Of a stretch of 64,000 nt of DNA, positions 33,901 through 38,682 are shown piece after piece. Source of the DNA: Misgurnus anguillicaudatus (taxonomy: Eukaryota > Chordata > Actinopteri > Cypriniformes > Cobitidae). The position numbers were made by a program, and so were the translations under genes. The first letter of the stretch is position 1. Each line of letters begins with the position of its first letter. The stretch lies in NCBI RefSeq assembly GCF_027580225.2, contig NC_073340.2, forward strand, positions 19,786,001-19,850,000, read 5' to 3'. A model generated the notes under the pieces. It was not told where the DNA came from, did no database searches, and saw only the letters and a program-made list of their open reading frames with translations.

Positions 33901-34443
33901 GATTGTTTATGATGAAATAGAACGGTTTTGACTGAAATTTGGACATATGATGCTGGCCCGAGAATTTTTCGGGTGTTTCTTGTATCACCTCCCACCTCTA
34001 TAATGGCTATAGGTGCACAGGAACAATCCTTCCTAAAATGCATTAAACTTTCGTTTACAAAGACGTGAAACTTACCGAGTGGTCAGGGGTGTTCACTGAT
34101 ATGCTCACACAAAAATTGCTGCAAAAGACGCATTACAGCAGGTTTTATCGTAGTTTCTGTCCAACTCCATTGACTTGTATTAGATGTGCTAGATAAGGAG
34201 ACATCTTTAACTTTCTGGAAGGGGGTATTCGAGAAACACTGCTCTAGACGACATAAAAGAATCCGTTGGTTAAAGTGTGTTTTTAATCAAGACTAATATG
34301 TAAAGTGTCGCTTTTCTTCTCAATTCCAGAGGCACCTGTCACCAGAGGACTTCTACAGCGTGTTTGGGATGACCATTGAACAGTTTGACCGTTTGGCCCT
34401 GTGGAAGAAAAATGACTTGAAGAAGAAAGCTCGCTTGTTTTAA
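3735..34443 (+). CDS. ablim2: ablim2, actin-binding LIM protein 2 (3' part, multi-exon)
   Basis: Scaffold protein that binds F-actin through a C-terminal villin headpiece and other partners through four LIM zinc-binding domains. The exons listed separately below join in one frame to 609 codons including the stop, when the 165-nt exon and one of the two alternative linker exons are used. The order is: end of LIM1, LIM2, LIM3, LIM4, Ser/Pro linker, headpiece. The first exons (N-terminus and first half of LIM1) lie upstream of the window. Paralogue choice: the linker motifs [45 protein letters not shown] and FPYSKS, and the end [10 protein letters not shown], fit remembered human ABLIM2 better than ABLIM1 or ABLIM3. 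Two acceptors in the LIM region are abnormal (see findings), so the encoded frame depends on how they are resolved. Confidence 0.93.
4930..5737. mobile_element. TTAA-bounded palindromic MITE, family A copy 1
   Basis: Begins TTAAAGGATTAGTCCA and ends TGGACTAAATCTTTTAA. The arms are inverted copies of each other through most of the 808 bp (CTCACCACCATGTAATCC against GGATGACATGGTGGTGAG; TTTGACAAGAAAAA against its complement). Second copy at 50219. In the ablim2 intron. Confidence 0.85.
6710..6994 (-). pseudogene. RecQ-like helicase first-exon remnant, copy 1
   Basis: Minus-strand frame starting at 6994 reads [20 protein letters not shown] then [26 protein letters not shown]...F...DVFAVLP is the Q-motif and approach to Walker A seen in RecQ-type helicase proteins that occur in many copies in fish repeats. 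The expected TGxGKS is present only in another frame (FGKSW), so the copy is frameshifted. No downstream helicase motifs. Confidence 0.5.
7215..7388 (-). pseudogene. RecQ-like helicase first-exon remnant, copy 2
   Basis: Minus strand from ATG at 7388 reads MDAAVEHH; after a frameshift it reads [17 protein letters not shown] and, across an A-run near 7262-7275, [15 protein letters not shown], with a complete Walker A (TGSGKS). Same motif order as copy 1, clearly a paralogue. Broken by at least one frameshift. Confidence 0.55.
8122..8234 (+). CDS. ablim2: ablim2 exon: LIM2 second zinc finger
   Basis: Reads (K)[21 protein letters not shown] then a short LIM2-LIM3 spacer with [14 protein letters not shown]. 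Donor gtgagc begins at 8235, phase 1. The start is inferred from the frame: the preceding exon ends AA, and the family has two residues between the last LIM2 finger-1 Cys and PFP, so the exon should begin at 8122 (ACAG). The two intron bases before that are AA, not AG. The canonical AG at 8124-8125 would remove 4 nt and lead to a TGA after nine codons. The coding content is certain; the exact start is not. Confidence 0.85.
8369..8495 (+). CDS. ablim2: ablim2 exon: LIM3 (most)
   Basis: A pyrimidine-rich tract and ctctgcag end at 8368. The exon completes a split codon and reads [31 protein letters not shown], then [11 protein letters not shown]. The zinc-ligand spacing C-x2-C ... H-x2-C-x2-C is that of a LIM domain. 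Donor gtcagt begins at 8496; the exon ends in phase 2 (AA of Lys). 127 nt. Confidence 0.95.
8714..8807 (+). CDS. ablim2: ablim2 exon: end of LIM3 and first half of LIM4
   Basis: Reads [18 protein letters not shown] (LIM3 finger 2) then [13 protein letters not shown] (start of LIM4). Donor GAG|gtttgt at 8808, phase 0. The preceding exon needs one base (G at 8714) to complete Lys, so frame puts the start at 8714, preceded by AA. The only AG (8713-8714) would start the exon at 8715 and shift the frame by one base. Coding content is certain, boundary uncertain. Confidence 0.87.
9152..9250. repeat. truncated copy of the TTAAAGGTGCA MITE
   Basis: TTAAATGTGCATTGTGTAAC followed by CTCTTGACAAAAATGCAATAT and ATCAGTGGTGTATAAAGACC, matching the copies at 22228 and, inverted, at 31500-32396. 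The left end is present and the rest is lost. Confidence 0.75.
9710..10242. mobile_element. Harbinger-like MITE
   Basis: TIRs GGGGCTAGTCACACCAAAAG and CTTTTGGTGTGACTGGCCCC, flanked by TTA on both sides (9707-9709 and 10243-10245). A 3-bp TTA/TAA duplication is characteristic of PIF/Harbinger. The interior is G+C-rich and holds a meaningless 146-residue open frame on the minus strand. Confidence 0.8.
10246..12015. other. ablim2 intron, no recognised feature
   Basis: A+T-rich sequence. The segment around 10740-10930 and a weakly similar one near 11620-11720 share ACAGACAGGGTCACAT-like and GTAAAGTCA-like text with 29440-29530, suggesting an old dispersed repeat, but I cannot define ends. Confidence 0.4.
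12016..12103 (+). CDS. ablim2: ablim2 exon: LIM4 continuation
   Basis: Acceptor tgttttgag ends at 12015. In phase 0 the exon reads [20 protein letters not shown] then GEGEEMYLQ, and ends in phase 1 before gtaact. His and Cys ligands of LIM4 finger 1 and the conserved EGEEMYL of ABLIM LIM4 are present. 88 nt. Confidence 0.95.
12412..13148. mobile_element. Tc1/mariner-type MITE, host of a nested hairpin element
   Basis: Ends TACAGTGCCGTGCAAAAGTC (12412) and its complement GACTTTTGCACAGTACTGTA (ending 13148), continuing into TTAGGCCACC / GGTGACCTAA. TA-terminal boundaries and TIR type fit Tc1/mariner. No transposase frame. Contains the insertion at 12598-12818. Confidence 0.8.
12598..12818. mobile_element. 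near-perfect 93-bp hairpin MITE (TTAA-bounded)
   Basis: Left arm 12598-12690 and right arm 12726-12818 are exact reverse complements by eye, with a 35-nt loop 12691-12725. Ends TTAAAGGAATAGTCTACTC and its complement. The same arm sequence and loop sequence occur at the ends of the larger element at 20137, so this is an internally deleted derivative. Confidence 0.9.
13229..13287 (+). CDS. ablim2: ablim2 exon: end of LIM4
   Basis: A long CT tract and ctctcag end at 13228. Reads [20 protein letters not shown]; WHPxC carries the last LIM4 ligands. Donor gtaaaa, phase 0. 59 nt. Confidence 0.94.
13361..13750. mobile_element. TTAAAGGTGCA MITE, full copy
   Basis: TTAAAGGTGCAGTGTGTAAA at the left and TTACACACTGCACCTTTAA at the right form TIRs with TTAA boundaries. 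The interior has GCGGCATCTAGTGGTGAGG and GCGAATTGCAACCAATGGCT, shared with 30060-31350. Confidence 0.85.
13751..14884. other. ablim2 intron, no recognised feature
   Basis: An open frame at 14220-14486 follows a TACAG-like site but shows no ABLIM similarity and no donor in frame. I treat it as chance. Confidence 0.5.
14885..14962 (+). CDS. ablim2: ablim2 exon: Ser-rich linker start
   Basis: Acceptor gtttccag ends at 14884, donor gtaagt at 14963. 78 nt, phase 0 to 0. Reads [13 protein letters not shown], then [13 protein letters not shown], a Ser/Thr-rich stretch expected to be disordered and phosphorylatable. The length is a multiple of three, so skipping would keep frame. Confidence 0.94.
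15206..15558. mobile_element. TTAA-bounded MITE, family B copy 1
   Basis: TTAAAGGAGCCATATCATGAAAATC at the left, AATGTCCCCTTTAA at the right. Interior GTGATGTCAGAAGGGGAT is shared with the copy at 29663. Confidence 0.75.
15898..16041 (+). CDS. ablim2: ablim2 exon: [18 protein letters not shown] linker block
   Basis: Acceptor tcctcaag ends at 15897; donor GAG|gtacag at 16042. 144 nt, phase 0 to 0. Contains [20 protein letters not shown] then [13 protein letters not shown], the most conserved part of the ABLIM linker. Useful contrast: this caag acceptor is in frame, unlike the caag at 8711-8714. Confidence 0.95.
16445..16560 (+). repeat. tRNA-derived SINE fragment
   Basis: Pol III A-box-like TAGCTCAATTTGGAGAGC at 16450-16467 and B-box-like GGTTCGATC at 16502-16510, separated by 34 bp, followed by GGGAAACACA. 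This is the tRNA-related head of a fish SINE; the tail is unclear. Confidence 0.65.
16752..16784 (+). CDS. ablim2: ablim2 33-nt cassette-type exon
   Basis: Acceptor gtttacag, donor gtacag; 33 nt, phase 0 to 0. Reads [11 protein letters not shown], which aligns with the SPRTLSPTPS segment of ABLIM1. Its small size and frame-neutral length make it a likely alternative exon. Confidence 0.85.
17113..17668. mobile_element. nested ACTATAAGTCGC MITE
   Basis: ATTTTCCAGACTATAAGTCGC at the left and GTGACTTATAGTCCGAAAAC at the right form TIRs of a widespread vertebrate element type. No coding capacity. Its position inside the GAGACC element makes it younger than that element. Confidence 0.75.
17881..18345. 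mobile_element. nested hAT element CAGTGTTGGGG
   Basis: TIRs CAGTGTTGGGG and CCCCAACACTG, with a perfect 8-bp duplication CCCGCAGT at 17873-17880 and 18346-18353. The interior consists of AGTTACTTTT-type runs and ACGCGTTACTTGTAATGCG. Nested in the outer hAT element. Confidence 0.92.
18617..18734 (+). CDS. ablim2: ablim2 exon: Arg/Ser-rich linker
   Basis: Acceptor atttttag, donor gtatcc. 118 nt, phase 0 to 1. Reads [20 protein letters not shown], then [19 protein letters not shown]; the RYTPSRSPQ motif matches ABLIM2 RYTPTSRSPQ. Confidence 0.94.
19057..19221 (+). CDS. ablim2: ablim2 165-nt putative cassette exon
   Basis: Acceptor acttcag ends at 19056; donor AAAG|gtacca at 19222. 165 nt, phase 1 to 1, open throughout in the required frame. 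Reads [34 protein letters not shown], then [20 protein letters not shown]. The first half resembles the surrounding SxSGRxTP linker. The second half is unusually hydrophobic for this linker, and I do not recall it in the canonical human protein. The upstream pyrimidine tract is weak, consistent with regulated inclusion. Confidence 0.7.
20137..20800. mobile_element. large palindromic TTAA-type element
   Basis: Arms run from TTAAAGGAATAGTCTACTC (20137) to a centre near 20490 and back. Paired landmarks are AAGCGCTGGAGCGCGCTG, GAGTACTTCGACT, GGCGTAATA and AAACGTAGCGCTTTTCTAAG with their complements. The right terminus is lost near 20800. The ends and loop of the 12598 hairpin derive from this type. 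Confidence 0.85.
20932..21332. mobile_element. Harbinger-like MITE
   Basis: Ends TGCAGGGTTCACACCA and TGGTGTGAATGCACCA with TAA on both sides (20929-20931, 21333-21335). G+C-rich interior with many CpG dinucleotides. Confidence 0.7.
21336..22227. other. ablim2 intron, no recognised feature
   Basis: No exon or repeat identified in this stretch. Confidence 0.5.
22228..22425. mobile_element. TTAAAGGTGCA MITE, short copy
   Basis: TTAAAGGTGCAATGTGTAAC at the left and ATTGCACCTTTAA at the right; 198 bp, same interior words as the 9152 copy. Confidence 0.8.
22816..22917 (+). CDS. ablim2: ablim2 exon: [11 protein letters not shown] block
   Basis: Acceptor acccgag ends at 22815, donor gtaggc at 22918. 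102 nt, phase 1 to 1. Reads [18 protein letters not shown], then APRHFHIP, strongly matching human ABLIM2 ([19 protein letters not shown]). Confidence 0.94.
23091..23567. mobile_element. TTAA-bounded MITE (TTAAAGAGCA)
   Basis: TTAAAGAGCAACTATG at the left, AATAGGTGCTCTTTAA at the right; 477 bp in the ablim2 intron. No coding content. Confidence 0.65.
24419..24472 (+). CDS. ablim2: ablim2 exon: [15 protein letters not shown]
   Basis: A long CT-rich tract and attctcag end at 24418; donor gtacag at 24473. 54 nt, phase 1 to 1. [10 protein letters not shown] is invariant in ABLIM proteins. Confidence 0.94.
24596..24642 (+). CDS. ablim2: ablim2 alternative exon A (mutually exclusive with 27064-27107)
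   Basis: Acceptor tttccatttcag ends at 24595; donor AAG|gtactt at 24643. 47 nt, phase 1 to 0. Reads (A)[15 protein letters not shown], a basic segment. Joined to 24472 and then directly to 27259 it is in frame. Joined to 27064-27107 it leads to a stop a few codons into exon 27259. It lies only 123 nt after the preceding exon. I have not matched it to a described isoform. Confidence 0.6.
25001..25479. mobile_element. hAT-like element CAGGGKTTAAATTG
   Basis: CAGGGGTTAAATTGGGA at the left, GCGCAATTTAAACCCTG at the right; flanks TATATAAC (24993-25000) and TATTTAAC (25480-25487), an 8-bp duplication with one mismatch. Confidence 0.75.
25531..25990. mobile_element. TTAA-type repeat, family C copy 1 (right end lost)
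   Basis: Begins TTAAAGGGACACTCCACTT. The interior from about 25650 to 25985 (TTAGCATA...CCATTGAATCTGATT, GGCTAGGAACTATACTC, GATATTACACAGTG) aligns with 57757-58400. It is the unoccupied equivalent of the insertion site at 58058. Confidence 0.75.
25991..27063. other. ablim2 intron, no recognised feature
   Basis: A+T-rich. Repeated ATTGTGATTGG words near 26680-26720 are noted, but no repeat boundaries can be set. Confidence 0.4.
27064..27107 (+). CDS. ablim2: ablim2 alternative exon B
   Basis: Acceptor gtgccacag ends at 27063; donor gtgatt at 27108. 44 nt, phase 1 to 0. Joined to the G at 24472 it reads [15 protein letters not shown], matching the acidic DGEDGSLDQDNRK region of human ABLIM2. 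This is probably the default exon. Confidence 0.85.
27259..27364 (+). CDS. ablim2: ablim2 exon: [11 protein letters not shown] block
   Basis: Acceptor gtcaatag, donor gtaagt at 27365. 106 nt, phase 0 to 1. Reads [20 protein letters not shown] then [15 protein letters not shown]; matches human SSWLMLKGDAD...NSPDLD. Confidence 0.93.
27785..27843 (+). CDS. ablim2: ablim2 exon: [16 protein letters not shown]
   Basis: Acceptor tttacag, donor AAG|gtaaat. 59 nt, phase 1 to 0. The [13 protein letters not shown] motif is the dematin-like signature shared by ABLIM proteins. Confidence 0.94.
28913..28970 (+). CDS. ablim2: ablim2 exon: acidic block ending WGGMR
   Basis: Acceptor attattag, donor gtgagt. 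58 nt, phase 0 to 1. Reads [19 protein letters not shown], equivalent to ADPDASWGMRE of human ABLIM2. Confidence 0.92.
29092..29099 (+). CDS. ablim2: ablim2 8-nt microexon (EYK)
   Basis: Sequence AGTATAAG between ccttctcag and gtacgt, after a strong CT-rich tract. With the G left by the preceding exon it encodes Glu-Tyr-Lys, giving WGGMREYKVYPYE, which matches human WGMREYKIYPYD. Phase 1 to 0. If skipped, the join reads GGT TTA CCC CTA TGA and stops before the headpiece. Confidence 0.9.
29246..29326 (+). CDS. ablim2: ablim2 exon: start of the headpiece region
   Basis: Acceptor gtgttgcag, donor GAG|gtaaaa. 81 nt, phase 0 to 0. Reads [20 protein letters not shown] then VDRTRLE, the N-terminal subdomain of the villin headpiece as in all ABLIMs. 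Confidence 0.95.
29663..30036. mobile_element. TTAA-bounded MITE, family B copy 2
   Basis: TTAAAGGGGACATATCATG at the left, ATGTTTCCTTTTAA at the right. Same interior as 15206-15558 in the same orientation. Its terminal TTAA (30033-30036) is also the first TTAA of the next element. Confidence 0.8.
30076..31320. mobile_element. hAT element CAGGCCCGGATTGG
   Basis: TIRs CAGGCCCGGATTGG and CCACTCCGGCCCTG (imperfect). Perfect 8-bp duplication GCGGTGAG at 30068-30075 and 31321-31328. Encodes no recognisable transposase; contains a 58-bp minisatellite. Confidence 0.88.
30376..30660. repeat. 58-bp minisatellite, about five units
   Basis: Units begin GAGTGCGCTTGCCGGCCGCG at 30376, 30431, 30489, 30547 and 30605 (first spacing 55, then 58). 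Each contains CTTGAGCGCGTCTT and TTTAAATAAA. Inside the hAT element above. Confidence 0.92.
31538..32327 (+). mobile_element. Tc1/mariner element, internally deleted
   Basis: TIRs TACTCACCTAAAGGATTATT and AATCCTTTTGGTGAGTG, inserted at a TA (31536-31537 and 32328-32329). 790 bp against about 1.6 kb for an intact element. The N-terminal half of the transposase, including the first catalytic Asp, is missing. Confidence 0.92.
31809..32309 (+). pseudogene. Tc1/mariner transposase C-terminal half
   Basis: 166-residue frame. [11 protein letters not shown] contains the second catalytic Asp; [15 protein letters not shown] contains the catalytic Glu. Thirty-six residues separate them, which fits the DD36E group, not classical DD34E. 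Upstream, [11 protein letters not shown] is a fragment of the N-terminal DNA-binding part, then an in-frame stop and a deletion. Not functional. Confidence 0.9.
32397..33533. other. ablim2 intron, no recognised feature
   Basis: No exon and no bounded repeat recognised. Confidence 0.5.
33534..33769. mobile_element. TTAA-bounded MITE (TTAAAGGCGGGGCGCATGAT)
   Basis: TTAAAGGCGGGGCGCATGAT at the left and ATCATGCACCTCGCCTTTAA at the right; 236 bp. In the last ablim2 intron. Confidence 0.85.
33857..34250. repeat. left part of a TTAA-type MITE (TTAAAGGACAAGTTCGG)
   Basis: Begins TTAAAGGACAAGTTCGGTAT; interior words include CTTACCGAGTGGTCAGGGGTG, related to CTCACCGAGTGGTTCATGGTG at 51130. No right end before the last exon. 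Confidence 0.6.
34330..34443 (+). CDS. ablim2: ablim2 last coding exon: villin headpiece core and stop
   Basis: Acceptor aattccag ends at 34329. 37 residues then TAA at 34441-34443. [20 protein letters not shown], then [16 protein letters not shown]; the EDFxxVFGM, LPLW-like LALWK and terminal LKKxxxLF motifs are those of the F-actin-binding villin headpiece. No truncation. Confidence 0.97.
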   Translation, partial: RHLSPEDFYSVFGMTIEQFDRLALWKKNDLKKKARLF

Positions 34444-37330
34444 ACGTGTCAAATTCCTTGAGGGAATGAAAGAAAACCTCATCCTGCACGTCCTGTGTGC
34501 GTGGAAGGATGAATGTGAGAGGAATATATATGCACCTCCATTCTGCTGCATAGCTGTCATCCTATCTCACGCCGAGTAAGAGGGAGTGTGTCGAAAAATG
34601 CTTTCACAATGCTGACGATGTTTGCAACCTAGCTTCGTGTGTGAACGCCTCACCACATCATCTGAATGTCAAAGAGACTCGAGAACTGAACTGAATTCTC
34701 AACGGCTATCCTGGTTTCTCCTCTTCGGTTGTCTTGTTAGTCGTCTTCCCTGCGCTGTTTTTTTTTTTTTGCACTCGATATTGATACAAGCCCCTTTCTT
34801 TACATTTTATACTGCTGATAAACGTGCCCCATCAATTATGTCTTCATATAATGCAGTCATGCTGTGTGTCTCATTGTCATTTGGCTGTTATGAATGTTAT
34901 TCAAAAGATGTCCTGTCTTATGGTGGGAATTTATTAGGAATACATAGCATCTGCTGATAATGCCATGTGCCAATTGTGCGATGCCATGTGTGTGATAATG
35001 ATAATGACAATTTCCATGTGCTCTTTGCATTGTTTTGCCACCTGATTCACTATAGCGATTATCCAAAAATGCTAAACATAGCCAAAAAAAAAAAAATCCT
35101 ATACATAGTTTGCAGGTCACAATTCTCATTGGGCTGGTTGCAAGGTGGTTTTAAGTACTAGCTTGATGATGATGTTACTACAATTCACGCATCTAAGGTG
35201 GCTTTATAAAATTCGGAAAGCTTGCTTGTCAACTTCAGCGTTGATCATTATAAAACATTATAACACCGTAACTGCTCCTGTTTTGTGAATGAACCATCTA
35301 TAACATGCTATAAAAAGATCTTATTCAAATACACTGCGATGCTATTCCAGCGTGTTTAGTGCTCGATTTAACTGGATTGCGAGTGTTTAGTGGATATCAT
35401 GCACGTTTTTGTGCTGAAACACGGCAAGCTTAAGTGGCACAGTTCATATACTGTTTGCTCAGTCTCTTTCTCCTAGACATGACACTCGGCCACTGCTTGG
35501 ACTGTAATATCAATCATGTCATTTCTTTATGGAAGCTTATTCATGGCTTTAGCATGACCAGGCCAAAGACTCAGTCACAGAAATCTTTAGTTGATGCATT
35601 TAATAATCCTCACTGTTGTTGTGAGTGCTGATCGCTGGAACAAGCTTTGTGTTTGTTTTTTCAGGTCAGTGTGAGATTCATCATTATGTTTATGACCTCA
35701 ATAAGGCTTTAGTTGTTATTTGTCCTTTATACAGTGTGCATAGTATGGATAGTCAAGGTAATGTCATTATTATCAGTGATCAAATACATCAGGCTTTGAA
35801 CGTTGCATTGCCCACTGTTATTTTTCAAAGTGCTCACAGCAAAGCAAATCCTTCCAAATTTTTTTTTTATTCGCTACTTGAAAATAATTTCAGCATTGAC
35901 TTTAGCATGGAGCTACCATGCACCAAAGGTAACACATTCTGTAGCAATTAGCAATGCTGAATAGACTTAACAAAGCATGCATTTATTTAAAACCCAAATA
36001 TGATTTTTTGTTTCTAAACTGTGTGTGTGCAGTAAAATAAATGTCTGTTGCTCTGATATTGTCACCTAGGCATGCACTGCATATAGTAGAAGTGTCGTGT
36101 CATGGCTTCAAATGGAATTGAACGAGTGTAATCATGTGTTTGTATAATTTGTTGAGATCTTATGGATATTGAGAGACTAAAATCAGTGTTTGCTTATTTA
36201 GGAACATTCTTAGGTTCCTCTCTACCAAGTCTGTTTTTCTGTTGTTCCTGATATTGGCTCTATTGCTAATGGCTCAATTTGGGGAGGTAAACATAAAGTG
36301 TTTTTTCGTTAATTATTTGAATATATTACTTTCATAGAAAACTTGTTTTGACTAATGAAAACCATGTACAACATGTGCCTATATCTATATCTGCAATATC
36401 TTTTTTATCCGAACTTGGAAACTCGCTATCGGATTGTTTTACTTCATTATCGATTGTGAAAGTACAGCATTTTAAACCTGCTTATGTGCATATAGAAATG
36501 CATTTTTCATCCTTAGGGCCATGATGTCGACGTTTGCAGTTCAATTTGCCATCCCAAAATCTATTGTTGTGGGACACGTACAGTAAAGCCTGAATGTGTT
36601 TTGGTCTGTATGTGGTGAATGTGTCTGAATGCGTAGGAGGAAACCTTCCCAATGTTGAGCTGTGGAGGACGAATGTGTTAGTCTTATTTAAACAGCTGGA
36701 GAAACAGGAACGCATGTGGGTGTGTGGTATTAGCTGTCAGTTCAGCGGTCCAATAGTTCAAACTAGGTGAGTTCAGATCAGCTTGTTTTCCGTCACCTTA
36801 TTCATTATATAACACAGCATTATTCTAACCTTAAAAGCAGACCTAAGTCATGATTAAATAAGCTAGGGCTTAACTGCATCTCTGCATTGGTTCATTTTTA
36901 TGTATTTCAAGAAATCCTGTTTTTCTTTGTCATGCGAATCTCTTTGTGTAGACAAATTATTACTGTGACCCCAGAAATCTCTGACCCGACAGTTATGAAA
37001 GCTGCTTATTATTTCTATTACATATGAAGAGATGTGCCTGGGTCTGCATTCATACAAATGTTTTATTTTTTTCATCTGGAATGTTTTAGACGTTTTTGAA
37101 GCTGTATTTGTGGTCACCCAATAAGTAATTTCGTTGGGTTTCCCTTCCCATGGGTGTGCTTGATTTTGTGTTGGTATGCAAACTATAACTGTGATTATGT
37201 GATTCTGACTGTGCAAAGTACTGAATGAATTTTGGGAAAAATGTAAATGCAGCCTTTCACTCACAATGTCTTTGAGTTGCTTTGCAAAAATATTGATAAT
37301 CATCTCAATAAATATAACTACTTCAACTTA
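34444..37330 (+). other. ablim2: ablim2 3' UTR (inferred)
   Basis: About 2.9 kb after the stop without any recognisable transposon, unlike every other stretch of comparable length here. AATAAA at 37307-37312 is a likely poly(A) signal; a shorter form could end at the AATAAA near 36037. The length and low repeat content suggest a long regulated UTR. The end point is inferred from the signal only. Confidence 0.65.
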
Positions 37331-37653
37331 AGTGTTGTTCTGCAAAGAAGTGTATTTGTATAGTTTTACTCACATATTTAAAAAAACAAAAAGATAGGTC
37401 TTCAACAGGGAGTCCCAGGTGGTATTAGCAGGGGTCCTTCAAATATTGTTTAAAATTAAAAAATATTTTTTTGGGAATAATGAAATTAGGCATCAAACAA
37501 AATGCATTAATTTGAATTATAATCAAAATTAAAACTTGATTAAAATAAAGATTTTCACTTTAAAATCTATTCAGTAAATGTATAATGTTATGTAATATAT
37601 GTTATGTGACTGTTATGATGGTTACATTACGAAATTCTTTAAATTATCACATT

Positions 37654-37948
37654 GACGGTTTCATCGGACGCACGCTGACGCGATACACGCCTGGATCCGA
37701 ACTTTACTTCCGGTTTCCTTTTTTTAATGGTCTGACTAGTTGCTAAACTGATCTCTTGAACAAATGCCTCGTCGAAAATAACACATTTTTGGGTTTCCTA
37801 GGTAATCTATGTGTTGTTGTTTTTTTGCTTGTTATATAAATAAACTAGTTTAAAGAACTTTGTTGTTATTTATTCTTAGCGGCGTTTACCGGAAGTTACA
37901 TGCGGACCACGACAGACGCTTGTTTATGCTGTTACTGCTGAAACCATC
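37654..37948. mobile_element. GACGGTTTCA MITE, copy 1
   Basis: Left GACGGTTTCATCGGACGCAC, right GCTGAAACCATC. The same sequence lies in reverse complement at 58058-58357 (CTTCCGGTTT, CTAGTTGCTAAAC, CGAAAATAACA and CGGAAGTTACATGCGGACCACGAC have inverted counterparts). About 300 bp. Confidence 0.85.
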
Positions 37949-38449
37949 TTAATTTGGTTTCTGCTCCTGCTCTCTATCCATTAAGGGGTCCTTGAAACCC
38001 TGAAAAAGGTTGAGCTTTGAAATACATATACACAAGCATACAAAAGTTTAGAGTCACTTATTCTTTATATTTTATTTTATAAAAATTGTAAACTTTCCAA
38101 AACTATGGAATAACACAAATGTAACTTTATGTTGTGACTAACAATTTTTTAAATAAATCAAAACTATGTTATTTTCTAGCCTCTTTAAATTAGACATTTA
38201 ATTATGGGCTTTAATTAATTTAATTAATTTAATTATGGCTGTTTTTATTATTTAGTCCAATTCATACATTTCAATAGGTTATTTAACATGAAAGTTTTTA
38301 ATTAAATAAATAAAAACAAATATCACATTTTATATTTGTCTAAAAACTAATTTCAAACATTCAGGCTTACACATTCAGATAAAATATTTTTATAATTATG
38401 AGAAACATTTTAGTTACCCTTAACCTTTCATCGTATGTGGACAGACAGG
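37949..38449. other. intergenic, A+T-rich
   Basis: TTAATTAATTTAATT runs near 38210-38240; nothing else recognised before the CpG-rich promoter block. Confidence 0.5.
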
Positions 38450-38660
38450 CATACAGTAGATTGCGCAGATGTTCAGTGTCACGCCTCCTTGCTTCTATTG
38501 GCTGGCGGTTATCGCAGAACGCTGCCTGATTGGCTGAGGCGGTTGTCAATCACAGGCTGACTTGACAGCGGGTTAGCGGTGATATGAATCTGAAGAAGCT
38601 CGGACGGGCCAGAGGAACAACGGCGGTTACAGGACAGGTTCATTGTCTTGTAATAAAGCC
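38450..38660 (+). promoter_or_regulatory. CpG-rich promoter with two inverted CCAAT boxes
   Basis: ATTGG motifs at 38497-38501 and 38529-38533 (NF-Y-type inverted CCAAT boxes, 32 bp apart) lie in a locally CpG-rich stretch upstream of an ATG and strong splice donor. No TATA box is seen. Typical of a housekeeping-type vertebrate promoter. Confidence 0.55.
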
Positions 38661-38682
38661 ATGACGAAAAATAACGGAGAAG
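38661..38682 (+). CDS. candidate first coding exon of the gene downstream of ablim2
   Basis: ATG at 38661 gives MTKNNGE plus one base, then donor GTAAGT at 38683. I do not recognise the peptide. In human the gene downstream of ABLIM2 in the same orientation is AFAP1, whose first exons are non-coding, so this could be an afap1 leader exon whose ATG is only an upstream ORF. No second exon is recognisable in the remaining 25 kb. Confidence 0.35.

Noticed and set aside
36863..37303. 146-codon minus-strand frame
   Set aside because: It is antisense to the ablim2 3' UTR with no recognisable domain or splice context.
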